From NCBI GenBank assembly GCA_964030785.1, contig OZ034970.1, positions 124,001 to 188,000 on the forward strand: a stretch of DNA of 64,000 nucleotides, given 5' to 3'. Origin of the DNA: Siderastrea siderea (lineage: Eukaryota > Cnidaria > Anthozoa > Scleractinia > Rhizangiidae). The position numbers and the translations under genes were made by a program. A model generated the notes under the pieces. The model ran no database searches and was not told the origin of the DNA. It worked only from the letters and a program-made list of their open reading frames with translations. This document shows positions 10,911 to 22,400 of this stretch, one piece after another (position 1 is the first letter of the stretch; every line of letters starts with the position of its first letter).

Positions 10911-11160
10911 GGCAAGAACGTCATGCTAGCCCTCATATAAGGCACTAATGTGAAGGTAAGTGAGTACAAGTGAAGGGAAGTGAGTACAAATGAAGGAAAG
11001 TGAGTAGAAGTGAAGGAAAGAGTGTGTTAGTGGAGGTAGGTGCATTAATCAGTTGGTGTATATATTCATATAGGATTGTAATGTTATTAGTGCCTTATAT
11101 GTGGGCTAGCATGAGGTTCTTGCCCTATATGTGGGCTAGCATGACGTTCTGGCCCAAAAA
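10911..11160. repeat. Foldback element enclosing a 20-bp minisatellite
   Basis: The arm at 10,911-10,949 (GGCAAGAACGTCATGCTAGC and on) is the reverse complement of 11,086-11,124. A second, shorter copy of the same arm follows in tandem up to about 11,160. The loop holds a degenerate tandem array of about 20-bp units (GTGAAGGTAAGTGAGTACAA and variants) at 10,950-11,042. No coding potential is seen. It sits just upstream of the DDAH gene. Confidence 0.7.
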
Positions 11161-11369
11161 ATAGTCCTATGTCAGTGCAGTTCTCTTTCACAATCTTCGG
11201 AAATCTTCGACAACGTTCAGAAGTCGTCGTAACATCTTCGTTGCTATTCGGAAATTGTCGGAACAACTTCGGAAATCCTGGTAGCCCCACCTTTAGTGAA
11301 GACGAGAATCTTACACGCTTGAATCACGATTAAGTTGGCAGGGGGTTTTTTGAAATTGTTCAGGGGAAA

Positions 11370-12182
11370 ATGAATAGAGGGAATTCTTCAAAGTTCCAGT
11401 ATACCAAAGCCATAGTCTGTGGCGTACCTTCATCGCTTCCTGCTGCCGCACTGAGACTGAATGATCCCTCGGAACCCGTGGACTTCAACAAAGCCGTGAA
11501 GCAACATGCTAAATACGTGAGTGCTTTGAAAAATCTAGGACTACAAGTCAAAGAGCTTCCCGCGGACGAGGAATGTCCAGATTGTGTGTTTGTTGAAGAT
11601 GTTGCTGTGGTTTGTGATGGCATCGCCTTAGTTGCTCGGCTAGGTCATCCAAGCAGACGCGGAGAGTCCGCCAGGATGAAGACAGTGCTTGAGGATCTTG
11701 GCTTGAGCGTGGTAGAAATGGAACAACCAGCTATTTTAGACGGTGGTGATGTTCTTTTTACCGGCAAAGAATTTCTTGTGGGGCTCTCCGGGAGGTCAAA
11801 TCAGCAAGGGATAGACTTCCTAGCTAAAGTATTCCCCAACTACCCCGTGACAGGCATTACCGTCACGGGTCGACTGCATCTCAAGTCCATGATGACAATG
11901 GCTGGTCCGAATGTCATCGCAGTTGGAGGGAGTGACGACTCGAAAACCGCTTGGAACGAGGTACAGTTAAAAGCGAAGTTCAAGTATGAGAGGTTTATGG
12001 TTCCTGAAGACAGAGCAGCTAATTGCCTGTTGGTGAATGATACACTGTTTCATCTACCAGCTGCAGAGATTCCTAATAGCCATGATGTATTTAAACAACT
12101 TCCTGGTCAAAAGATTGAACTGGAAAATTCGGAACTGTATAAAGTTGATGGTTGTTTAACTTGCCTATCTATACTAATATGA
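11370..12182 (+). CDS. DDAH1: N(G),N(G)-dimethylarginine dimethylaminohydrolase, intronless
   Basis: It hydrolyses asymmetric dimethylarginine and monomethylarginine to citrulline and an amine in the cytosol, removing inhibitors of nitric oxide synthase. One uninterrupted 270-residue frame covers almost the whole family length (about 285 in human DDAH1). Visible landmarks are PADEECPDCVFVEDVAVV (residues 64-81), LDGGDVLFTG (123-132), the catalytic histidine in GRLHLKS (His170) and the nucleophile in LTCLSILI (Cys265). Vertebrates have two adjacent cysteines at that point; here the second is leucine and an extra Cys262 lies just upstream. The protein stops at LSILI and lacks the short lysine-rich tail. 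The absence of introns, beside intron-rich neighbours, suggests a retrocopy or intron loss, but the frame and active site are intact. DDAH1 against DDAH2 cannot be settled for a non-vertebrate. Confidence 0.95.
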   Translation: MNRGNSSKFQYTKAIVCGVPSSLPAAALRLNDPSEPVDFNKAVKQHAKYVSALKNLGLQVKELPADEECPDCVFVEDVAVVCDGIALVARLGHPSRRGESARMKTVLEDLGLSVVEMEQPAILDGGDVLFTGKEFLVGLSGRSNQQGIDFLAKVFPNYPVTGITVTGRLHLKSMMTMAGPNVIAVGGSDDSKTAWNEVQLKAKFKYERFMVPEDRAANCLLVNDTLFHLPAAEIPNSHDVFKQLPGQKIELENSELYKVDGCLTCLSILI

Positions 12183-12349
12183 ACTAAATTGTTTTTTAAG
12201 GTTCTTTTCAAATTATATTTTAAGGTTATTTTATTTACAGAAGATCCTGTTTATCTCAAATCCTCTGCTGTCTCAAACTGAGACCCCATTTTCTTAGATT
12301 TGTATACTATTTTTAGCTTATTTTCAGTGGGCTCGCTCCTGCTGCCATT

Positions 12350-12575
12350 AGCCAAATTCAGATTAGAAGACGGAAACTCGTCACAGACGGAAGTCCATCT
12401 ACTTTTCCGACTAAACCGATGGTAAAATAGGATGGAAAACTCGTCTTACACTATAGGCGGAAAGCTGTCTTAAAATTCATATTAGATGCGAAAATCACAA
12501 GTTTTTTTGCTTGCCCTGGACTGAAGACGAGTTTCCCATTCAAAATGGTTGTCCATCACCAATATGAATTTAGCA
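12350..12575. repeat. Weak foldback sequence in the DDAH 3' region
   Basis: GAAGACGGAAACTCGTC near 12,366 pairs with GAAGACGAGTTTCCCATTC near 12,522, and flanking CAAATTCA pairs with TGAATTTAG. It is probably a decayed small MITE. The rest of 12,183-12,796 reads as a possible 3' UTR with no other feature. Confidence 0.4.
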
Positions 12576-12796
12576 ATTGTATCCACTTTACAAACTCTTG
12601 CTTTCCGGAGCAGGGCTAAAATGCAGGTAGCAGTTAACAGGGAGGGGGTGATGGGTAGCACATAACATTTTGGTAGGTTGGGAAGTGGGTTGTAGGTGGG
12701 TGGGTAGCAGTTAGCAGGTAGTCAGGGTAGACAGGATGTTAAGTTTTATTAGCTTTAATCAAGATGTGGAAATTTTTATTTTTTCTCCTTTGTGCA

Positions 12797-12802
12797 AATA
12801 AA
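12797..12802 (+). terminator. Probable DDAH polyadenylation signal AATAAA
   Basis: This is the first canonical hexamer after the DDAH stop that I found, at 615 bases, just before a foldback element begins at 12,837. Confidence 0.45.
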
Positions 12803-12836
12803 AATATTCAAATCACTAGCACAAAATGCTCTTGTT

Positions 12837-13220
12837 GGGTACATTCTTTTGGGACTATTCTGGTTATTCTTATTCTGGTTTAGGAATAACAGAATACACG
12901 GAATTTCAATTTCGAAAAGAACACCAATTCTGGAAACGGAATACCCATGGCAGAGGTGACCTGAGAACCACTATGTCTGCACACACACGGGCAGCCGCGT
13001 CGGATTTCCCGCCAAAAATTTCCCAAAAGAACACGTATTCTGTCTATTCTGAGTAAACCGTATTCCTTTCATTCTGTTGATTCTGCTATCGGGAGCAGAA
13101 TGAACGGAATGAACGGAATCATATTCCGTTCATTCCGAAAACGGAATAGCTCCCAAAGGAACACAAATACCGTCTATTCCGAGTATTCCTATTCCGGAAT
13201 AGTCCCAAAAGAATGCACCC
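12837..13220. mobile_element. Foldback MITE, ends GGGTACATTCTTTTGGGAC
   Basis: The first 27 bases are the reverse complement, with one or two mismatches, of the last 27 (GGAATAGTCCCAAAAGAATG then CACCC). The interior has several diverged GGAATNNACGGAAT pieces that pair with each other. It encodes nothing credible. A partial relative lies in DRAP1 intron 6. Confidence 0.8.
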
Positions 13221-14784
13221 GTTGATTCCTTTTTAGAGTGGGTACTGGTCATATAATAGATAGCCAAGTTCTCAGGGTAAAGTATGGATTATTAATGAGA
13301 TTAAGAATTAATTTGAATTTTCAAGTACATTTGAATTGTGAAGTCCCTTGGTCACATAATGGACACAAGTGCTATATGAATGATTATTATTATACTTACT
13401 TCTTTGTGCCAGCCAACTACACCTGATATAATTTATAATAAAAACTTTATTTTATTGAGGGGTCCTCAGTCAGCTTTTGCTGTTCTCCCTGGAGCCCCAG
13501 CCTTTATAAAAAAATAGGTTGCAAGTGAAGCAAGTTATTTCGATCATAATTATGTGAAAACAACTGACTCCAGCATGCAATTCAGTAATTTACTATCAAC
13601 TGCCATCCAATCATCTTTGGATACAGTTATCACTCCCTTTTATTTAATTTCTTGTGTCTAATACAATAAAATATTAATATTGAATCTGTGGAAAGCCCTG
13701 GGGCCGAGCATAAGTGTCCACTTAGAGGAGGTTGAAAGATTGAAGCATCATGGGGGATCAGGGATGATATGCTCCTGGGGGGGGGTACAGTATGTCTGTA
13801 GTGCCTCCTAAATCACATGGGCATGGTTCAACTGAATACTCATGGTGACGTGGCCACCAAAACCCCTAAAGTGGCTAACAGACTCGGCAAAAGTAATAAT
13901 CACTCGACAACTGGTTACCTGAGGTGCTGAATACAGTTTGGAGCTACCCTTCCCATATTTTTTTAAGGAGACTCATTTTCATGTGACTGGCTGAAACAGA
14001 AATTAACAAACATTTTATTGTGTAGCTGTTGTTTAATGAGATACTCTTACAGCAAGAATGTTTTGCCTCTTGTTGTTTTCAGTTACATGTTTCTGTGGAA
14101 GTCATACAGCATTAACAATTTGATGCCTAAAAATTGACCAAATCTTGGGTAGCCCTTAGCTTTTGGGTACTAGTCATATTGGATTCTAGAATAATTTTCT
14201 GATGCGGTCAGGGTTCAAGCAAGAAAACCGATAGAGTTGTGGCATGAGTGGAGTGGAACTGTCATGTAAGGACAAGCTCCACTCGAGATCTGTTCGCTTA
14301 AGCTTCTAGGTCCTGGAGCTTCAAAAAGCTGCAGTCCACTTCTGGTGATGATAGAGTTTTAGTGGAAAAATCGCCAGGACAGCAGTTTGGTGTCCACTTA
14401 CAGGAAGTGTCCACTAAAGGGAGGTTTCTGCAAGTGGAGATTTGACGGTATTATCAAGCAGTCACCTTTTCTGCCTGACATGCATTGTTCTCTAAACAAA
14501 GAGTACTTTGCCTTATCACTGTAACTTTCAGATTCTTTTTCTGCAACATGTTCTGATCCTTGGGTCTCTACCTGACTTGGAACCATTTAGTTTGTTATTT
14601 AGTTTTTTGGGGGGAGGGGGAGGGGGTTGGAGAAATTGGGTGGGAGTGAAGTGATGCATGCAGGGTGTTATGGGAGCCAAGATTATCAAATGAATACCAA
14701 CCATCATCTAAATGTGTTACACTTGATCTAATATGCTCAGGTTAACAGTCTCCACAAATGGGAGTGACCATTCAGCACTTAATT
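13221..14784. other. Intergenic spacer between DDAH and POLA2
   Basis: No gene is recognisable. There is a GAGTGTCC/GTCCACTTA motif family around 13,710 and 14,385-14,440, a G-rich run near 13,775 and another near 14,610. These look like fragments of dispersed repeats. Open frames are short and without domains. Confidence 0.45.
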
Positions 14785-15255
14785 GAAGGGCCCGGTGGAA
14801 AGAGGGCGTAAGTGACCATTTGTGGTTAAGATCGAAATTGCTCCTATTTAGCTGAACATTGGCACACAGGCTGGTTTTCATGTGAGGAATGCTGTTGCGC
14901 ACTTATTTCTTGACCTGAGATCTAAAATTTGAAGAATTAGCGTATTACTTTTGCGTGAAAAGTGTTGTTGAACTGAACTCGCTCAAGTGATGCGTGAAAG
15001 ATTTCTTTTGTTCTCTGCCTGAACTAAAACAAAGGAATTCAACCTAGAATCCGCAGTCCTGTTGTTTTCTTTGTGTCAGTTTTAAGCAAAAGTAATACGC
15101 TAATTCTTCAAATTTTAGATCTCAGGTCAAGAAATAAGTGTGCAATGGCATTCCCCACATGAAAACCAGCCTGTGTGCCAATGTTCAGCTAAATAGGAGC
15201 AATTTCGATTTTAACCTCAAATCGTCACTTACGCCCTTTTTCCACCGGGTCCTTC
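14785..15255. mobile_element. 471-bp palindromic foldback element, copy 1
   Basis: It begins GAAGGGCCCGGTGGAAA and ends TTTCCACCGGGTCCTTC, and the two halves pair over most of their length. AATT borders it on both sides (14,781-14,784 and 15,256-15,259), so a 4-bp target duplication is likely. Two further copies of identical length lie at 31,743-32,213 and 34,094-34,564. There is no coding capacity. Confidence 0.88.
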
Positions 15256-16455
15256 AATTGATGTAGGGAAACAACGGTGACATACTATGTAAGAAAGTCA
15301 AGTTTCGTTTCATTTTTAACCTGTGAAGATGCAGAGCATTAAAATGTGTTTTAGGAAGGGGGCAAAAAATACAGTTGGTTGGTTGATCCGCCATTTTATT
15401 GTTAATGATATCCTGTGGCTGGTGGGTAGGGAAGAAAGCTTATCTTTTGCTTTGGTTTTCTTGGGGACAAGTCTAGGTTAATGGAATACCTTGAGGTCAC
15501 AGTTAATGAGGCAGATGGGACATTTAGCGACTTTTGATAAGAACTGATAACAGCAATAGTTGAAACCTTTTTTTTACTAATTGGTTTTGGATATGTGTCA
15601 AGAAGAGCGTATATATTGAAATTTTGCTCACATGAAGAGGGAACAAAAATGCTAGAATCTACACTGCATTAATTTTGTCGAATCCAAACATTTAGTAGCC
15701 TCCCACGCAGACGTTCTTAGGGTTTAACATTTAGCAGTGAAAACAAGCTAAGTTTTTGATCAACCAAATGCAATACTAGAAAAGGATAAATTCCTCTTCT
15801 AATCCCAGGCATCTAAGGGATCGCCTTTGGACAAGTAGTCACGCAAACTGATACAGGTAACGCAATTTTATAAAATGCATGCATTCTCTCTGTGTTGTAA
15901 AATACTGAGTTAAAAATGGGAGGGCCGTTGGAGAATTCAGAGGTTTAATTCTAGCAACTACGTGTATCCGTCCAGACTAAAAATTAAGAGCATTTCATCT
16001 TCATGAGTTGGCCCACAGGAGCCTTTGATTTTTACAGTCTCACAACATCAACTGAGTACAGAGTAGTAACTCTACTCCATACATAACTGACCTGTTTTGT
16101 GATTTAGTAAATTTGGGGGGAATGTCAACCTGAAGGCAAACTGTCAATCAAGCAGCAATAAATACACAAAACATGATCCAAAGCACTTAGACTTCAATCT
16201 CCTACAATATTTTAAATTTTAATTTCCTCCTCTGACCTTAAGATAAGATTTACAAGAGATGTGCCAGAAATAAGAATTACTTCCAGTAGTACCCTACTCT
16301 GCCACAGTAATAAATACAAAATCTGCCATAAGTGATACCTTGCTTGACAAAATTACTGTTATAAAAAAGAGTTGTTCTTTGGGATCTAATGTATTGGTGA
16401 AACTAGCTTCTTCACAGCTATTATTATTATTTCAGTAGAGTGCATTCAATAAATA
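15256..16455. other. Spacer and POLA2 3' UTR
   Basis: A/T-rich sequence with no recognisable gene. On the minus strand an ATTAAA variant hexamer at 16,218-16,223 lies 233 bases after the POLA2 stop and is a candidate polyadenylation signal. I saw no canonical AATAAA closer to the stop. Confidence 0.35.
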
Positions 16456-19400
16456 TCATATTCTGATCACTTGTGCAAGAGAACTTGAGAGAATATGGGA
16501 CGATGACTTTTCTACGTGGTTTGGTGTTGGTTTGATCCAAACTTTGGCATATGTACCACCTACAAGCCCTTTAGCCAGTCGGCCTGGGTTCAGGCACAAG
16601 CATCCAAGAGTATCCTACAGTGAAAAAGAAAAAAAAAAGATTTTGTAAGGTAATTTGTTAACACAATAATCCTTGATGTCGTGTTATAAAAGCTTGAATC
16701 CACTAGCAGTATTGCTACTTTCTTTCTGTGGGATTTTAATCCACCAAAGGTTTAAAATACCTCCTCTTCAGAAATGATTACTTAAAGGACTGTGAACAAA
16801 TTATTCAAATCAATAATTATTTACTTATTTATTGATTGATTGATGTTATTTAGAAAGTATTTACTGATTATGTTCACTTGACACAAATCCAATATCAGAC
16901 AAGTCAGCTTACATAATTACATGAAATACATGTAGAGAAATTTGTGGGGGATTTTCTATTTTTGAACACTTTTCATGCAAATTTCTTGAACTTGCTAATA
17001 ATTCTGAATGGCCTTGCATGTGACGGTTCATTCCGTTGTGATAACATTGATTGATTTCTGTGATAATTTTGATAAGTTCCCAGGTCCCCACTTATTTTTA
17101 AAGTGGTAAATCGAATTTCAAGCAGGATTACAGAAATGTGAACCAATGCTTCAATTGCTTTTTCCACTAGCGACAAACTTGAGTCAAGAAAGGAAGAGGT
17201 TTGTTATATCATTGGTCAAATTATTGTTAATTCAAAATGCAACAAGGTAAACTGCTATAGAATAATATTTCTGCAGATTAAGAGCTACCTTGGCAAAGTA
17301 TCGTAGATCTGAAGGTAGGATCAAGACATCTGGATTACATGGAAGCAGCGCATACTTCTCAAACTTCTCATAATCCAAGTTAACATCTTCTGCTGGAGGA
17401 TGAAGTGGGTAATAGCTGTGGAACAAGAAAAAATGCTCAAATCTGTGTTTCCTGGCAGCATGTGTCAATGTCAAGTACACAAACTTATTGATGGCTATAG
17501 GTATTTTACATGAACCTTTGTAAATATTGTTATGATGCTACAATTATTTCTATATTTTTGTTAAAGCAACTGAAGACTATTACTTTGTGTTTGGACGACC
17601 AAGTGCTAAGATTGTGGGGAGTCAAAAAAGGCAACAAACAAAGAAAAATTATAATTTGCATGCCTAATAAAGAAGTTAGGACATTGCTAACCCTCCTGGT
17701 TGAGCTCAATTCTTTCTTTTCATGTCTGCACCTTTTCTCTGCCCCCTCTCTCCTCCCCTCCCCACCCAACATGAGCAACTAGAACAGGCTAAGACGTGAG
17801 CATCTCCCAGAGTAAACTTCTAACCACAAATCAGTTGACACATGGTAAATTAGTGAGGGGTTCATTGCAAATACACTGGACCTATTACCAGTAAAAGCCA
17901 ATACAAAACAAAATTGAAAGCTGAGAGACGCAAAGAACACAAGCACGTAAATACCTATGCTGATAAAGAACATGTTTTACTAGACGGCCAAGTCTGTCAG
18001 ATGACCCTGGGGGGCTAAAACAAACAAATAAACAAATTAACAGGCAAGCATCGGTGGGGAGGGTATCATTAGAACATAAGTTGGTCAAGAGCTGAAAAGA
18101 TTAATGTGAACTTGGTGCCTGATAAATTTTGAATATAATTATAACAACAACAACAACAACAATAATAATAATAGTAATTGTCACGGATTATTTTATTTGT
18201 AGTGTGACATTTTTGGAACGTGACATTTTTAACACGTGAACGGATCACGTGATCATGTGAACATTGGTGAATTTTGAACTTGATCACTTTTCGCTTCGCT
18301 TTTTTTTTTGTACAAAACATGTGTTAGAGAACGGTTTTGAAACCCGTTAGTTGCTGGAATCTGTGTTTTTAGATTTGAAACTTAAAGGAGAGTGATAAAA
18401 TTCAAGACAAGTGGTCCTTTGGAGCCGGATGCGATCGACATGCCAGGAAAATTGACTAAAAATAAGAAGATTCGCGAAGCACACAGAGAACATGCCAAGA
18501 AAGTGCTTGCAGCCGTGGACGAAGCTTTAGGCGAATTTGATGGTTCAGTTGTCGCAAAGGACAAGGTTACACGGATCATCATTACGCTCAACGATAAATT
18601 AGCGACCTTAAAATCACTGGATGAGTCAATTCTGGCCGCAGTAGAGGAGCCGAACATTGTAACTGAAGTAGAAGAATCGGAGGAATTTCGCACCCAAATC
18701 CACGCCGCTCTGGTAAAATTACAACGATGCCAAACCAGCGAAAACGAATCTACCGTTCCGCTCCACAGTAATCCAGGTGTTTCAACTCAACCTGTTAACG
18801 CGAAGTTACCGAAATTGCAAATCAAGAAGTTTACTGGCGATCCGAAAGAATGGCAGTCCTTTTGGGACTCGTTCAGTTCAGCCGTGCACACAAACAAGGC
18901 GCTCAAGAATGTCGACAAATTGAACTACTTGAAGAGCTTGCTTGAGGGTGCAGCCTTATCGGCTATAACAGGACTGGCATTGACAGAGCCTAATTACGCG
19001 AATGCTGTTGATATCCTGAAGGAGAGATTTGGAAACAAACAGCTCATCATCAGTTCTCACATGGAAGCTCTTTTGAAGTTGAAACCGGTGACGGCATTGT
19101 CAGACATCAAGGGTATGCGAGCTGTGCTTGATAAGGTGGAAATCCAAGTGAGGGGACTGCAGGCCCTTGGAATCGAATCGGATCAATATGGTGCCTTACT
19201 GATACTGATTTTCATGGAAAAATTACCAGATGAGTTACGATTGATAGTAAGTCGGGAACACAAGGATGACTGGAAGCTCGACTCTGTACTTCAGGCCGTA
19301 AAATCCGAAGTGGAAGCCCGTGAGCGCTGTAACATTCGCCCATCTACTGAAAGGCCGCCTGTTAAGAAACCCTACCCAACTGGGAGTGCATTATTGAGCG

Positions 19401-22400
19401 GAAACCGAGGGGAGTTTAACTGTTTGTTTTGCAAGGGAGCCCACCGAGCGTCTGATTGCCGTGTTGTGACAAATGTTGACCAAAGGAAGGATATTCTGAA
19501 GAAACAAGGGAGATGTTTCATTTGTTTGCGCCGTGGAGGACACATGGCCCGCAATTGTGACTCAAAAATTCAGTGTTTTGGATGCCAGGGCCGTCATCAC
19601 TTGGCTGTTTGTGATGGTGGGAAGTCACATGTCAGTGGCAATTCTGCAATGGAGGGTGCATGTAATTTGCCTGAAATGTCCACACCTGCAATGCATGTCA
19701 GCTCAGGAATGCATGTGTTTCTTCAAACTGCGCAAGTTGTTGTATCAAGGCCAGGAATGGGATCCGCCCACAGTTTAAAGGTTCGTGCTATTTTTGACAC
19801 TGGGGCTCAGAGGTCGTACGTTTCCCAGGGAGTTGTGGATTCATTGAAACTGGAGACTATCAAGACAGAGACCCTAAGGATTGCAACATTTCGTAACCAG
19901 GACCAGCAGTTACAAGCAGTTAATCTCATTGAACTAGCCTTAACTAAGCCAGAGACAGGCTTTGAAATGACTTTGAATGCTTTCTCAGTTCCTCGTATTT
20001 GTAGTGACTTACAAGGCCAAGACCTTCACTGGGTAAAGGAGACCTATCCACGCTTGCGGGACATTGATTTCGCTGACACTTGCTCTGATGGTGGTCCAAT
20101 GCAGATTGATTTGTTAATTGGTTCAGACTACATCTGGAATTTCTTCGATGGCAAGACAATACGGGGGGAGGAGTCAGGTCAAGGTGGTCCCGTCGCTGTC
20201 TCAACGAAAGTGGGATGGGTGTTGTCCGGCCCGGTTGAAAACCTTCCCCAGGAGAGGCTGTCAAGCATACAGTTTTCGTCGACTCATGTATTGAGAATAG
20301 ATTCGAGAGAAACCGAAGATACCCTGCGGACGGATCTGCAGCGACTATGGGTCTTGGATTCTGTTGGCATCCGAGATCGAGATACAGTCCATGAAGCTTT
20401 CGAGAAGAATTTAAGTTTTGAAGACGGCAAGTATTCAGTGCACTTACCGTGGAAGGAGCACCACAAGTTGCTTCCCGATAACTTTGAGAACAGTGTAGCG
20501 CGATTGAGCTCACAATTGAAACGCCTTAGGAGAGAACCAGACATCTTAAGAGAATACGATGCCATTATTCAGGATCAGTTGCAGAGTGGGATAATTGAAA
20601 GAGTGGACCGTACAAAATGTCCAGATGTTGGAAGGGTTCATTATTTACCTCACCATGGGGTGGTGCGTAGGGACGCCCTGACAACCAAGTTGCGTGTTGT
20701 GTTTGATGCCTTGTCAAAGGCCACCATTGATAGCCCAAGTCTAAATGACTGTCTTTATTCCGGGCCAGCCTTAACCCCTACGATTTTCAAGATACTCCTG
20801 CGGTTCAGGGAGAAAAGGATTGCACTAGTAGCGGACATTGAGAAAGCCTTTCTCAACATCAGAGTTAGTGATCAAGATCGTGACGTCCTTCGATTTCTTT
20901 GGGTTGACAGTTTAGAACGAGATGATCCAGGATTGGTGCTGTACAGGTTTTGCCGTGTTGTGTTCGGTGTCAATGCAAGCCCTTTCCTTCTAAATGCCAC
21001 GCTGAAGCACCACATCAGTCAGTACCAGGCAGATCCAGAGTTTGTTGAGAACTTGTTGAACTCATTCTATGTGGATGACCTAGTATCGGGAGAGAAAAAT
21101 CTTGAGAAATGTCTGTCGCTTTACCAGAAATCAAAGAAGTGTCTATCAGAAGGTGGATTTAACTTGAGAAAGTGGATCTCTAATTCACCTCAGCTGCTTG
21201 AATTGATTTGTGAAGATCAGACCAGAATTGACGAGAATTCCCCTGTAATGGAAGACACAGAGTCTTATGCAAAAACCACCATGGGACACTTGGAGAAACT
21301 CGACATGAAGAATGAACATAAGGTTCTGGGACTTAATTGGGACTGTGTTTCTGATGAGTTCATTTTTAAATTTGAAGCACTGCTGAAGCTTGCAGAGGGT
21401 TTGGAGCGAACGACTGGCTGGACAGCAAGACGGCAATCTTCTGGATAAAGGGGTCCAAGGAATGGAAGCAGTTTGTCCAGAATCGTGTAAATGAAATTCG
21501 GTCCTTAACTGAAGAATCAATGTGGAACCATTGCCCAGGACTTGAGAACCCAGCAGACATCGGATCCCGTGGAGAAGGGATCCCCTGAATAATGGCAAGA
21601 ACTGAAATTTGTTCAAGATCACTTCAAGCTTCTTTGATCCCCTTGGAGTACTTAGTCCAGTTCTTGTACAGATGAAGGTTTTGTTTCAAATGCTTTGCCA
21701 GGAGAAGTTTGACTGGGATGCACTACTCCCAGAGCCAGCCCGGAGAGAGTGGATGAGGTGGCTTCAGGACCTACAAGAGGTGCAGCGAGTATTAGTGCCG
21801 CGGTGTGTTTATGCTGGCTTGGAGGAAGAGATTGTCTCCTGTACTACTCATGGTTTCGGGGACGCTTCAGAGAAGGCCTATTGTGCGGTGGTGTACTTGG
21901 TTCTTGAAGCAAGCAGTGGATATCACCCGGTTTTGCTCTCATCCAAAACCAGAGTGGCACCTCTATCAAAGCAGTCTATCCCTAGACTTGAGTTGCTGTC
22001 CGGAGTGATCCTGGCAAGACTGGTGTCTTCAGTGAAAGAAACATTGGAGCCAAAGATTCAAATTAACGAGACGCACTTGTGGCTGGACAGCAAGACGGCA
22101 ATCTTCTGGATAAAGGGGTCCAAGGAATGGAAGCAGTTTGTCCAGAATCGTGTAAATGAAATTCGGTCCTTAACTGAAGAATCAATGTGGAACCATTGCC
22201 CAGGACTTGAGAACCCAGCAGACATCGGATCCCGTGGAGAAGTCGCCTCCAAGTTGAAGAGTAACCAGTTGTGGTGGAGAGGACCATGGTGGCTGTCAGA
22301 ACCAAAGACAAATTGGCCGAAGTTTGAGGAATGCCTTGAATCTATTACTGAAGAGTGTCGCACAGAGTTGAAGAAGGCACAAGCATTGGAGGCCACTGAG

